Assembly: GCA_963978545.1 (NCBI GenBank)
Contig: OZ021732.1
Span: forward strand, 29,356,123 to 29,420,122
Source: Linyphia triangularis
Lineage: Eukaryota; Arthropoda; Arachnida; Araneae; Linyphiidae
Reading direction: 5' to 3'
DNA: 64,000 nucleotides
How positions within the stretch are numbered: the stretch's first letter is position 1; the number at the start of each line of letters is the position of its first letter. A program made the translations under genes and the position numbers. Positions 53,251-64,000 of this stretch are shown piece by piece. The notes below the pieces were generated by a model. The model made no database searches. It was given only the letters and a program-made list of their open reading frames with translations, and had not been told where the DNA came from.

Positions 53251-53667
53251 AGGGTTCCCACGGTCATTAAAAGTGCTTAATATTTTTGAACTTGTTTTCA
53301 AGGATGTTAAAGTGCTTGAAAATGCTTTGAGGTGCTTAAAAGTTATTGAAAATGCTTAGAGGTCCTTAAAAGTCCTTAATTTTTGCAGATGTTGTGTGGC
53401 CAACTGCAAAATTTATAAAAATACAACTGGGACTTGCTATCCCTACATGACTTCCACTTATCTGCACCATATCAGAATTTTCTGACTTATTTGTATTACG
53501 CATCCACCAACTTGTAACTTTTTTAGCAGAATATACTTTATTAAAAATTTATATATAGACATGATGCCTGAAAACCAATTTTCAAAGGTCCTTAAAAACA
53601 TTAATTTGGTCCTTAAAGGTCATTGAAAAGTTATTGATTTTCATTCTGTGATTTGAGTGGGAACCCT
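53251..53667. mobile_element. AGGGTTCCCAC-ended element, copy 1
   Basis: Ends AGGGTTCCCAC and GTGGGAACCCT are exact inverses. The body has repeated GTGCTTAAAAGTCCTTGAAAAT-like motifs. It is a near relative of 54012-54377. No certain target duplication. Confidence 0.7.
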
Positions 53668-54011
53668 GAATAGGAAATTTTTCTTTTTTAAATGACCCAA
53701 AACATTTCTGATATTTTAATTTGATGTATTTGGCAATCAGATTTAGTTTAACTCATTCAAAGCCAATTTTTGTTCAGTTAAGGTTATTTTTGTCCTGGCA
53801 AGACCAGTACATTCATATACTACTAGCATTTCTCCATATTAAAAAAAATATGCGTGTATGGAATGTTTGATGGGGGTAAGTTAAATGGCAGTTACCTCTA
53901 ATTACAGACGGATTTTGTAAATTTTTAAGAGGAATGTAAAAAAATATGTGTTCAAAGACTTAATCATTTTCTTTAATTATTTATTTTTAATTCATTAATT
54001 TTTTTTGCATA

Positions 54012-54377
54012 CAGGGTTCCCATGGTCATTACAAGAGTTTAATATATTTTAACTTGTTTTCAAGGCCTTGAAAGTACCTGAAAATGCTTAGAGGTGCTTA
54101 AAAGTCCTTGAAAATGCTTAAAGGTTCTAAAAAGTCCTTAATTGTTGCGGATGTTGTGTGCCCGACTGCAAAATTTATAAAAATACAACTCGGACTTGCT
54201 ATCCCTACATTCTATAACTTTTTAAAAAAATTCTGAAACTTTTTAGGTAACTTATACTTAATTAAAAATTTAATATAAAAATAATATCTGAAAACAAATT
54301 TTCAAAGGTTCTTAAAAACATTATATAGGTTCTGAAAAGTCATTTATTTGTATTCTGTGATTTGAGTGGGAACCCTG
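54012..54377. mobile_element. CAGGGTTCCCA-ended element, copy 2
   Basis: Ends CAGGGTTCCCA and TGGGAACCCTG. Much of the left half lines up with copy 1 (for example CTTGCTATCCCTACAT). Non-autonomous; the superfamily is not determined. Confidence 0.7.
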
Positions 54378-54412
54378 ATGAATACAAATTAAGCACTCCT
54401 AAAGACATGTTT

Positions 54413-54800
54413 CAGAGTGGCCAAAGAACCTGGAAATCAGGGAAATGTCAGGGAGCTTTCTGATTCTGGGAAATGTCAGGGAACTTTGTAAAATTTCACG
54501 AAAATCAGAGAAGTTTTCAAGCATGTCTTCCCATTCATCTGTATTTTGTCTCCTTTTACCCGAAGGTTGATTGTGATAATCGTTAGAAGTTTAATGTTAC
54601 GGAATACATAACCACCAAAATTATTTTTTTAAAAATGGCTTGTTATCTCCTTAGCATACATGTTCTATCTGATTAGGATGTCTATACATCTTTAAAAATT
54701 GGGGAGATTTGAAAAAAAGTTTCCCATAAAATCTGGGAATTTTTAGAAATCTATCCGGGAAATCAGGGAACTTTTTTTCCTAAATTTTGTGGTCACGCTG
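54413..54800. mobile_element. CAGMGTGRCCA-ended hAT-like MITE
   Basis: The left tip CAGAGTGGCCAAA and, read inward from the right, CAGCGTGACCACAAA are imperfect inverses. CAGGGAA motifs recur inside. No clean 8-bp duplication was found. Confidence 0.5.
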
Positions 54801-55346
54801 TGTTTGTAATCATTTTCAAAATCTTAAGAATCCTCTTATATAGTGCTTTTTAAAGTATCAAAATATAAAAAATAAGCATTGAATGAAACAGCAATTGTTA
54901 ATTGCATCTTTTGTTAGGTTACCTGGTAGCATTACTCCAGATTTTTCCTCATTCTAAAACACAGTTGTAGAGTAGTTTCCTTTTTTAAGGTCACCAGAAA
55001 GGTCTTGAGATTCAGAAACTAATTGTAAAGATGCTTCCTTATATCATAGCCTTTGTGTTAAAAAAAGTTTAATATAATCAATTAACTTAATATTGATATT
55101 TGTTAGACTTCTTGATGGTTAAATTAAATATACGGAAAGCATACTATTGTTGCTGAACTTTCTAGATTAACCTACATTATAAATTAAAAAATTTCGAAGT
55201 AATACCTGTATATACATCCCCATTAGCACATCCAAAATGTGTTGTACATGTATTGATATCTGGCCCAAAAAATTATAATTTGGTTTGTCTCTTTAATCAG
55301 AATTTTTTTATCTTTTAAAATGAGCCAAACCCATGGCGGTGAAGTG

Positions 55347-55703
55347 TTACTGAACTTGCAGGAAAAGTCTAATAGATTTCTCCCACGGATGCTCTGCAAT
55401 CTCTGATTTTAAAAGATAGTGACCTATTTGAAATGTCAGTGCAGGGCAGATTCGGCTGGACTGGGACTGTGAGAAAAGCACTCCTTTCTTCTCGACTTTC
55501 AGATTTCTCTCGGCAGCCCTGATGGTATCGTTGGTCAATAGGATATTTGATTGCCAACCTACCTTGGTGAAGTTAAGCATGTAGCCGTCAGTCACAATTA
55601 GATCTGGTGATTGAAGTTCACATGCAAAACATTGAAAAAATGTTTGGCACAGCGTAAAGTGTAGCAATAATAAGGCCAATTCTCTGTTTGATGCATGGGA
55701 CAT
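55347..55703 (-). CDS. Unidentified 118-aa antisense open frame in the Bcl-2 intron
   Basis: The N-terminus ELALLLLHFTLCQTFFQCFAC could be a signal peptide, followed by two possible N-glycosylation sites and a compact, protein-like sequence (KKGVLFSQSQSSRICPALTF). Composition is less AT-driven than nearby frames, which argues for a real or formerly real coding piece. It might be a processed pseudogene fragment or a nested single-exon gene. I do not recognise the family, and no promoter or poly(A) signal was identified. Confidence 0.3.
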   Translation of the reverse strand: MSHASNRELALLLLHFTLCQTFFQCFACELQSPDLIVTDGYMLNFTKVGWQSNILLTNDTIRAAERNLKVEKKGVLFSQSQSSRICPALTFQIGHYLLKSEIAEHPWEKSIRLFLQVQ

Positions 55704-57060
55704 TTCGTCTCTTTTCTACTCATTAACAAATTACAATTCTAATATTATGATGAATCTAGTAGTTATGTTTTTGTTTTATACAATACTAGCTCGTGGCAAT
55801 AAATGTGTTGCTTAAGTGTATGAAATGGTTATCTTTTTAATTTTTTATTATTTTTTCTAATGTGTTATTTAATTTTATAAGTAAAATTTTTAATAATTGG
55901 GAGTTTTTGTGGTTAATTCATAGTTGACAGTACAATGATGATATTTTAGGATTAAAGTTATGATTTTGTATTGTTTTGGCAATCTTAAATGTAAGATTAC
56001 AATGGAGATTTTGACTTCACGACAAATGATGTAACATACAATTTTGGCGTTGTCACCAGTTTTCAGAAAAAACGCCAAGTTGCATTGTGAATTTACTATT
56101 TTTGCAAAATTAAGTCTAATGAAAGAAATAATTTCAACTTCCGGAGGACTAAAATATCAATCAAAAATAAAATATAACATATTTAGCCAATTTATGTTTG
56201 CTTCAAACAACAGTTCAGTAAAAAAAATTACAATTTGGAAACAAAGATTTGTTGTTAGTTGATTCATGTTTTTAGAATTTCAATATTTCTTCAGCATCAT
56301 GTAACCATTTAAAATTAGAGGATATGCACTGTGGAAATTGTGAATAACCATACGTGTGTTTGAAATAAAGTTTGTCATGCGTCAACTGCTAACTATCCTG
56401 TTAAATTATTCCTAATACAGCAGCCAAGTTATTTATTTTGATAATTTGTGAAGATTAGTTTTTATCAAAGTTAAACATTTTGACATGCTAGTTTTATGAC
56501 CGATAATTAAGCTTCATACAGAAATGCTCCCTACAAAAATTTATAAGTTGAAAAAACAAGGCAATTTTTTCTCGATGAGGCATGGCTCTAAAAAAAAGTT
56601 AATTACTTCAAATATTTTTGAGATTGATATAATCTAAGTCATGTAAATTGTATCTTGATAATATATGGTAGCTTCCCAAGTTAATATAAGTTTTCCCAAT
56701 GTATGTTTTTACATGTGTGCAAGATTTTTCACAAAGAGTTTGCATTCTAACGTGTTTCAAAAACATTTTTCATTTCTTTCTTAAACGATTTTTTAACCTT
56801 TAATATATCTTAGACTCATATTTTTTTTATTTATAGATCCTTTGGAATTTTTAGTTTTTTAATAGTCGGTATAAACCTTGATGTGTATTTTTACTATGAA
56901 GTTTTTTATGTGGAAACTCACAAAATTTTGTAAAATATCTTGTGCATAATTATTAGAGGTATTTTCAGGTCTTTCCCCATTCTTAAAGGTTGTCTGTAAT
57001 GTAATATTGAGTGTATAATGTAGGGCTAACAAAATGTAATTGCATATAATTTTTTTCTAG

Positions 57061-57207
57061 GAGGGTATTCAAGTTCTGTCAAAATCACGTGGAGATTCCA
57101 ATCATCGCTTACCTGAAAATACGGGATGGGCTAAAAGTCTTTTGCATGGAACAGTTCGAGTGATTGGTACAATAGCGCAAATTGCCAACAACTCTGAATT
57201 TCCCTAA
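57061..57207 (+). CDS. Bcl-2 family apoptosis regulator, exon 2
   Basis: Opens after TTTTTTTCTAG in phase 0 with EGIQVL, completing BH2, and encodes 48 residues to TAA (57205-57207), giving a 213-residue protein. The C-terminal stretch SLLHGTVRVIGTIAQIA is only moderately hydrophobic and about 17 residues long, with no basic cap after it, so a classical tail anchor is doubtful. Confidence 0.85.
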   Translation, partial: EGIQVLSKSRGDSNHRLPENTGWAKSLLHGTVRVIGTIAQIANNSEFP

Positions 57208-58670
57208 TGTGATATTTTCTGATAAACTGACTCAAAACATTGTTTCAAACACATTAAATTAGTTAACTTGTACAGCTTCAGTAATGTGAAGTGTTGCAGC
57301 AAGATCTTGAATTCTTGTGTTTCTAAGTGTTTGCTTAGTTTAGCTGATCTGTTTATTTTGTATTTTAAAATGTGTAAGAACCCACACTTTTAAAAAAAAT
57401 TTGTTTAGGTAATTTAAGTTCCATGTGTTTATGAGTTTGTTTAGGATTATTTTAAACATCCTTTTGTAGTTGATTTCTCTGGAATATTGCGATTTTTCTG
57501 TTTTGTTTAAAAGTAATTTTCCTAAAAACCTCTGCAAGAAAAATGAGGTTTGGAATTCTTTTTTACTAATTGGTATGTACATTAATCTTAAGGTATAAGA
57601 GTCCACTGGTGTTTTCCAATTTATAGGCATTGCACCAAATTTATTTAACATTTAGTTTAATCATTAAATAACTCAGTATGGTTACTTTGTTCTTGCTTAT
57701 TTTTTTTTTTCAAATAAGAGTTTTTCTGTGGACTAAAAATATCAAGAATATCTAAACGGTGCAATATTTTTTCAAGTGTTTAGAAAGTCATTTGTAGCAA
57801 TGTCAGAATATATGTTAATTCCTTAAAGCCAAGCAGTGTTTCTTGTTTTACTTAACAGTGAAGTTCTATGTGTATGTTTTAATACACTTTTCTACAATGG
57901 TAAATAGTCTTAAGAAAATTCTTTATAGCTATCTAATTGAAGTTCTCTTTGAAGTATTTATTATTCAGTATTTGTTAATACTTTTTTTTTTTTTTTGTTG
58001 AGGAAATTGTATTAAGCTCCATGTATAGTTATGTACATATGTATTTTTTAAAATAATTTTTAAAGCTCCAATATTTGGTGCAAATGCCAGTCTTCTATGA
58101 AGTTTTTTAACATTGTATCCCTTGATTTGTAGTAATTATGTCATTCGTTTCAATATTTAATCTAGTTGGTTTTCATTTCATTTATTGTCTTCAGAATTAA
58201 TAAATATATCGTGCTTATTGCCAAGTTACTATGAAAAGAAGCCACAAGATTTGCCTTATCAATCATATCAGTGAAAAGTTAAAATTACAAGTGAATTAAT
58301 ATTTTTTTACTCTTCTTTGGCTTATTCCTTTTTTTTATGCAATAAGCTAAGCATTCATTCCTGGTCCTTGGAAGTAAAAACTGATTTTTCTAACTGCTAC
58401 TACAAAGTTTCAAATTATAATTTTTTTTAATGTCTCAAAAAAGTAATTTGCTATCCAAGAAAAAAAAAATACGCTTTTTGACTTACAAGAACTATGTAGG
58501 ATTATTAAAAGTAGACTGTGTTTTTTTTTAACACTTATTGTTAACATTTTGACTTTATTACATTCCACTTTCTCACCTATGCAAGTTTCATGTTTTAGAT
58601 AATTATGAAGTGCTAGTATTGCATTTTAAGTGACAACTTTGGCTGGCTCTTGTCTTGAAATAGATGCTTG
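57208..58670 (+). other. Probable 3' UTR and downstream DNA of the Bcl-2 gene
   Basis: AT-rich, no coding sequence. The first well-placed AATAAA is at 58199-58204, about 1 kb after the stop. The true 3' end is unknown. Confidence 0.4.
58199..58204 (+). terminator. Candidate polyadenylation signal
   Basis: AATAAA followed by a T-rich stretch. It is one of several AATAAA hexamers in AT-rich DNA. Confidence 0.35.
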
Positions 58671-58674
58671 TTAA

Positions 58675-58860
58675 CTCTAAACCTACCATGTGTGTCAAAT
58701 GACCCTTTTCAAATTTTAATAGCAGCTGCTAGAACCAACCTTCTAACATTAGATCGTCATTTTCGATGTTTGTTTTAAACCATCTAAAACTTGACGAATA
58801 TTACCTTAGATGTTTTACTCAAAAGAATAGCCTCTTTAGATCCATGTGGTAGGTTTAGAG
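58675..58860. mobile_element. TTAA-flanked MITE with CTCTAAACCTACCA ends
   Basis: 186 bases between two TTAA (58671-58674, 58861-58864). The tips CTCTAAACCTACCA are exact inverses. Confidence 0.82.
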
Positions 58861-58864
58861 TTAA

Positions 58865-61800
58865 AATCTATTGGAATAAACAAGTAATATTTTGAAGCCT
58901 TCCAGTATATATAAAATTGTTTGATAAGAAAAATAAATTATTTTCATTAAATTTTATTGGAATATTTATTTTAAGTTGTATTTTTCCTCATTTCTATTTG
59001 GTTAACCTATTTTTCTTGGGTTAATAGGGGAAATTAGAAGAATACTCGGTTTTGAAACTGATTTAAGTTCAAATTAATCAAATTTATCATATCTTTATAT
59101 GTATGACAGTTTCTCAACTTAGGTAATATGATAGACTCATTGAAAATTCTTTACAAAACAAAATAATTTAAGTTTTATTTAGTATTGGGTCTCTTCATAA
59201 TGTCAACATACATTTTAATAAATTTAATGTAACGTTAATAATAGACTAAAGTTAAAAATTTTGATTTACTATCCATCAAATTTAAGTTTCAAAAATTTAA
59301 GAAGCTAATTGTGATTGTACATAAATTGAAATGTACTTTGAGAATTAATTGATCTATATTTTTTATTAATATCAAGATTTCATGAAAAAGCCGAAAATAT
59401 AGAAGGGGCCAGGGGGTAAAGATGGTAGTAATAAATTTATTTCAGAATCCGGTCCAAAACAAATTTAGTTTTTAAAAATGTCACAAGGGAATGAGTTTGT
59501 AGGTAAAGCCTACTATATGAAAACATGGAAATAAGCTTAAATATCTGTTGGTTGTGGTAGGAGGTATAGGGTAAATTAACTTTCCCATGGGTTCCTACAA
59601 AAGCTGTTAATTTTAAGATTATATTTAAAAAAATATTGTTTGCAGCATTTGATTTTTTCACTTTCATTTGGCTATTGTATGCAAGTGAAATTTTAGATGT
59701 GATTTTAAGTTAATACCAAAATCCTATTACGAATCTCTCGGCTTAGAAATTTTTTGTGTCAATTGAAAATTTTCATTTAAGTCTTCAGTATCTTGTTAGT
59801 TTTAGATTACAAACTTGAATTTTTTCTGGTGCAACTAAATTCATTAATTAAGCAATTAATTTTTCTAAAGTTCTGTTAAAAATTTCTTGATAGTTTCCGA
59901 CTTATTCTTTTAACTGTACAGAAAAGTGTAATTTTCAAATTGTCTTGATCGGATTTCCCAATATTACAAACTTATAAAATCTGAATAAATTAACCAATGC
60001 CTTTCTTGGTTGTTATCACAGTCCTTTGTTTCATAGGCTCTCAATAATCTAATACATTTTTCTACTTAAAATCATAAATCAAAAAATTATTTGAGATTAA
60101 GTAAAAAATTAATGACTTTGACAGAATAGTGTTATAAGCAATTAAAAATTTCATTGTTGGTTTGTAACAGTTTGCAACTTAAAGCATAATTTTATGGGCG
60201 TGCCGTTTTCGAACCACTGCTATGTTGGCAATTTGGAAAGCTTTTGAAATATTATAAATGCTCAAGATTATAACTAATATATTTTAGGGCACAAGAAGTA
60301 AAAATGAGGACCTTCTACAGCTACACATTTTAAAAAAGACCTTCTGTATGTACCTCAATGGCTAAAAATCATATGCAATGAAAACTTGTTGTAAGTGTGC
60401 AAAATGAATAGTCTAAAATTACTATAATTTAATGAAAATTAGTATAAAACGTTTCTATTCAAACGAGCATTTTATTTAATTTATACTCTAGCAAACGTTT
60501 GAGGTTGTGTTCTGAAATAAAATTTTGCTGTTCGGAATTGTATACAATATCAAAAGGGAATTACTATCTTTCATTTTCCACTTTAAAATAAAAACAATTG
60601 TGGTTTCAATTCTGCTTGGTTTTTATCTTTGCTCGAAATTTGAAAAAAAAAAAAAAGCCTTAGTGGCATGCAATACACCATTCAACAGTGCTATCTCAAC
60701 TATGCTTTCCTGCTGCGTTCGTCTTTTAGATGCCGATTTCGGTTTCTTTTTGCGGATCTCCGATAGCAGGATGTTTTCCGCCGGCTAGCATCCGGCACTT
60801 TTAATCAGACCACTCAGACGGAAACCATCTTTGTCCTGACGGAGTTTACTCACCTTCAAGCCCCAGCCTAAAATAGGAACTTAGGATAGATACTAGACTG
60901 AAATTATCTCCTAACGGGTCAGTCACTTTCATTAAGTAAAAATAACACGTTAAAATTTATATACCCGGATGGACCTGTTTTATATATCACTGCCGAGTCT
61001 GTTACTTTTAAAAGCCATCTCCTATTAAATTAAAATAACAAAAAGCTTTAAAGTTATGTATTGCTTTAAAATAAAGGTAGTTGTTAAATGTTATTAAAAT
61101 ATTTTCGTTTCTTAAATTGCCTTCCACCTTCTACTGGCAAAGGGCAATATAACAATAATAACAGCATATAACATTACCTTTTCTGTCAATCGCATTTTAT
61201 GAATGTTATTATTATTTTTTTTATAAGGTTGCTCCCGTTTCACATCTTCCAATTTTTCTAATGTTTAATTAGTTACTACTTTCAATCATCCATATGACAT
61301 AGGGCAATGAAAGTATTGCATTCGATCAAAAGAATTTTTTTTTCTTTTTTGCAATTCTATATGTTTTGTTTTGAAACGTATAAAAACGCAAAGAAAAAAA
61401 AGTAGAGCGTGGTGTAGAGAAAATGTCCGTCTGTCAGTGGTCAGCGTAAAACTCCTGATATATGGGTTGGTGGCTGTGGGACCACCCATCATTATGCTGT
61501 TCATCAAAATAGTGCATTCGCATAAGGTAGCTGCCATTGCAAAATTTAAGTTTTTCAGCAATTGTCAAAAAACAGCTCTAACGATTTTAATCAAAATCGC
61601 TGTGGTAATGTTTAAGGTGGACTAAATTCCCCCCTTTCCGAAATTCCTGTATGTAGGAATTCGATAAAGGCGTAAAAAGTAGGAAAACGAATGTGTTGAA
61701 TATAGAGTTCTCTTCCTTTGGGGGGGGGGGGGGAAGCTTCATGTTTTACGCTTGAGTTCTTCCAGAATTTTTGGTGTCTGAGTACCAGCACATACTCGCA

Positions 61801-62490
61801 ATTGTGCGATTTTCTTAAAATGTTATTTCAAGGAGTTCTACCTGGAAAAAAGTATTCACATAATAGTTTCTAATGTGTTTCTAAAATTTTGAAATTGAAA
61901 CAATTGCGAATACTGCTTTCCTTAAAAGATAGCAATTTTTTCTTACATTAAACCAGGAATTTAATTAAATGGTTATCGTCATTTCTGTTAAAAATAGCTA
62001 TCGTATCGGTTGAAACTTAAAAGGGACTTTTTTCAATTTTATCACTCTCATTGGCCTCGTCCGATAACGAACTTGGGTAACCCTTCGTGTCGATACAAGC
62101 AACTAGTCCACTTGCCTGCCTTAGAGCAATGTTTCCGAGAAAAACTTGGATGCATTTCCATATGCTTATCTGATAAAGGAGATGTTGTGTTACCTCACGG
62201 ACACAACAAATATGTTTTTACTGGCAGAACTTTGACCGGTTTACTAACCCACTTAACAAGTTGCCATCGTTCTCTTTTCAGCTTCTCCCAGTGTGTCAAG
62301 GTTAAAGATGTTAGAAGAATTATTAATAAATGAAACAAATACTGTTGATTACAAATAGATAATTTCAATTAATCTGCTGTTTCAAGTTTGAATTTATTTT
62401 GGAGTGAAAATGGCATTGCAAAATTTTTGATTTTGGAATACTTTTGTTTCGCCGATATACAGTAGGTCGCTAGGTAAATATTTTTAAAGT
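58865..62490. other. AT-rich, no gene supported
   Basis: Contains a GC-richer island at 60660-60900, a G-run near 61722-61734 and a 107-codon open frame at 62010-62333 with several Cys/His residues but no recognised domain. Confidence 0.35.
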
Positions 62491-62494
62491 TTAA

Positions 62495-62734
62495 CACTAA
62501 ACCTACTAGACCGGTCAATTGACCGCTTGTGAGACTTTAATCAAAAATTTTTAATTCCAGGCTTTCATTTTTCTTGAACTTACTGCACAACTTTTTCTAT
62601 AATATATAGCTAAAGGGCTTTGCTATGTATTATAGAAAAAGTACAGTATGTTCAAGAAAAATGAAAACCTGGAATTTAAAATTTTTGATTAAAGGCTCAA
62701 AAGCGGTCATTTGTACACTCTGGTAGGTTTATTG
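62495..62734. mobile_element. TTAA-flanked palindromic MITE with CACTAAACCTACTAG end
   Basis: 240 bases between two TTAA (62491-62494, 62735-62738). The left end CACTAAACCTACTAG is an imperfect inverse of the right end CTCTGGTAGGTTTATTG. The inner arms (AATCAAAAATTTTTAATTCC... and its inverse) make most of the element one long palindrome. A GGTCAATTGACC palindrome lies near the left tip. The terminus is related to that of the MITE at 58675. Confidence 0.82.
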
Positions 62735-62738
62735 TTAA

Positions 62739-64000
62739 AACTGTCAATTATGCCATCTTGTTAACCTTTTGTATCACAAATATGAGTTTTAGATAAAGTG
62801 GAAACAGTATTTTTTGAGGTCAGTCCCTTGTCATTGAAAGTGCTATACGGTTTGATGATTTCTGTGCCCCTAAAATATGGAATATGACTGCATTTAGATA
62901 CAATTGATTTTAAGCAATTCTAATCACACATTTGAGTAAATTAGTCTAGCATTTTCGATTTCTTTTAGTTAAGCACTTTGTATTTTAATTCCTGACTACA
63001 CCCATATGATTTTAAGGCCCCCAAACACTCCATACATTTCAGCATGTGCTTTGCTGCCCTGCTTGTGAAATGCAAAATCAAATAATTTCAGTTGTGACCT
63101 TTTACAGGAAGATAAGGCTTCTTTTCTAAAGACTTAGTTAATTAACACAACGCAAGTTATATCCATTCAATTTTTTTTATTAAACATTTTTTAAAGATTT
63201 TCTAATTTTTTTATTACATCTATATTTATTGAAAAATGGCAAATTGAAGGACAATTGTCTCATAAAACTTTTCAGTTTAGTAAGTACAAGCGAAATTGGA
63301 AAACGTCACTTTCTCCTAAGGCCAATATTTAATTCTATATAGAAAACCGACGGCTAATTTTTAATGTTATGAGCATGAGTGATTTGGATTACAATTATTT
63401 CTTTTATAATTAACATCACAAAATAATTTTCAGTAAAATTATTACAAATTATTTACTTAGCTTTTCTATTTTGTAGACTGATATTTGACTTCGCGTTGTG
63501 GTTTGCGGTTCGGATTTATTTTAAGAGCAATTAAACCACAAAAGTGTAGCCAGGTTTCTCTTATTTTATCTACATTATATAGCGAACTCGTGTGGTGTTT
63601 CTTTTACTGTTATCCATATTTTATCCGACTGCCCAACTTTTCATCCATTAGGCTTCGCCATTTTAACTCAACTCACCCAAAGTTTTTATTAGAAATTAGG
63701 TTTTATCATCTTATGTAAAGATTTTTACTTTTAAAGGTGTTTTTCTTCGTTTTAATTCTTTTAACTGGTGACTGACTCCTTGATAATTTTCGGCCCAGTT
63801 TGGATCTAGTGTTAGCCTTGCTCCAGAAATCAAACATTACATTGTGTAGTATTTGTTTTACTTGGGGAAGTTCCAGCGACACCAAATCCGTGTAATTTCA
63901 GAAAGTCCAAATTCAGGAGGTGACTTTCAAGTAAATCACGCCTATTCAATTTACAATGAAGTGGTACAAGCTTATGATAATTTTCAATTATTTAAAAAAA
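62739..64000. other. AT-rich, no gene supported
   Basis: The open frame at 63485-63718 follows a TTTTGTAG that could be a splice acceptor, but its translation shows no recognisable domain. Confidence 0.35.

Larger units (their letters stand above)
52339..57060 (+). other. Intron of the Bcl-2 family gene
   Basis: 4.7 kb, GTATGT...TTTTTTTCTAG. It contains three small transposon-like elements (53251-54800) and an antisense open frame (55347-55703), and is otherwise AT-rich. Confidence 0.8.

Noticed and set aside
60525..60788. 87-codon open frame over a GC-richer island
   Set aside because: No recognisable motif on either strand; begins in AT-rich DNA.
62010..62333. 107-codon open frame with several Cys and His
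   Set aside because: The spacing matches no zinc-finger pattern I know, and no exon signals support it.

Overview
The window looks like AT-rich arthropod nuclear DNA, most likely from a spider or another arachnid. This is an inference from the style of the genes (short exons in long introns, a Bcl-2 family gene, a YqaJ-nuclease relic), the very long (TA)n tracts and the mix of Gypsy, BEL/Pao, hAT, pogo-like, piggyBac-like and SINE insertions. No marker gene fixes the species. Only two ordinary host genes can be supported: the 3' end of an unidentified coiled-coil-tailed gene on + (exons 9505-9551 and 11151-12008), and a complete two-exon Bcl-2 family gene on + (51844-52338 and 57061-57207). 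Almost everything else is mobile DNA, relics of it, or simple repeats.

Layout. 1-7.4 kb: a non-autonomous hAT element with a perfect 8-bp target duplication (56-939), then an LTR retrotransposon (1457-7434) whose pol order is gag-protease-INTEGRASE-RT-RNase H, the order of Gmr1-like Gypsy elements, with a SCAN-like capsid and a tRNA-Leu primer site. 7.4-12.1 kb: a decayed zinc-finger/hAT-like relic, then the last exons of a host gene. 14-17.5 kb: a hairpin-containing repeat array, a palindromic foldback element with a (TA)n core, and an arthropod-type ACTAGC...TATATA element carrying a 148-bp tandem array. 18.6-22.3 kb: a YqaJ-nuclease fragment and a pogo-like DNA transposon relic.

23.9-37.2 kb is one old Gypsy copy on the minus strand (copy B) cut into three parts: by a 743-bp TTAA (piggyBac-like) element in gag, and by a 10.49-kb insertion (24330-34819) with CCCAGATAGCAT terminal inverted repeats. 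That insertion itself contains a tandem array, a mariner-type MITE, a tRNA-derived SINE and a 1.3-kb hAT element.

38.6-50.5 kb is a second Gypsy element on the minus strand (copy A). It sits in a (TA)n tract, its two 467-bp LTRs differ at about four positions, and its U3 carries heat-shock elements upstream of a TATA box. A young BEL/Pao element (44286-50195) has inserted into its 5' LTR; that element has apparently identical 266-bp LTRs, an ACAAG duplication and one intact 1767-codon gag-pol frame. Copy A has lost its RT catalytic box by a small deletion and carries a second frameshift, so only the BEL/Pao element looks intact.

50.6-64 kb: the Bcl-2 gene, whose 4.7-kb intron hosts three small elements and an antisense open frame, then AT-rich DNA with two TTAA-flanked MITEs sharing a CTAAACCTAC terminus. 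The relative age order that can be read is: copy B, then its two insertions and the elements inside the larger one; separately, copy A in its (TA)n tract and then BEL/Pao.
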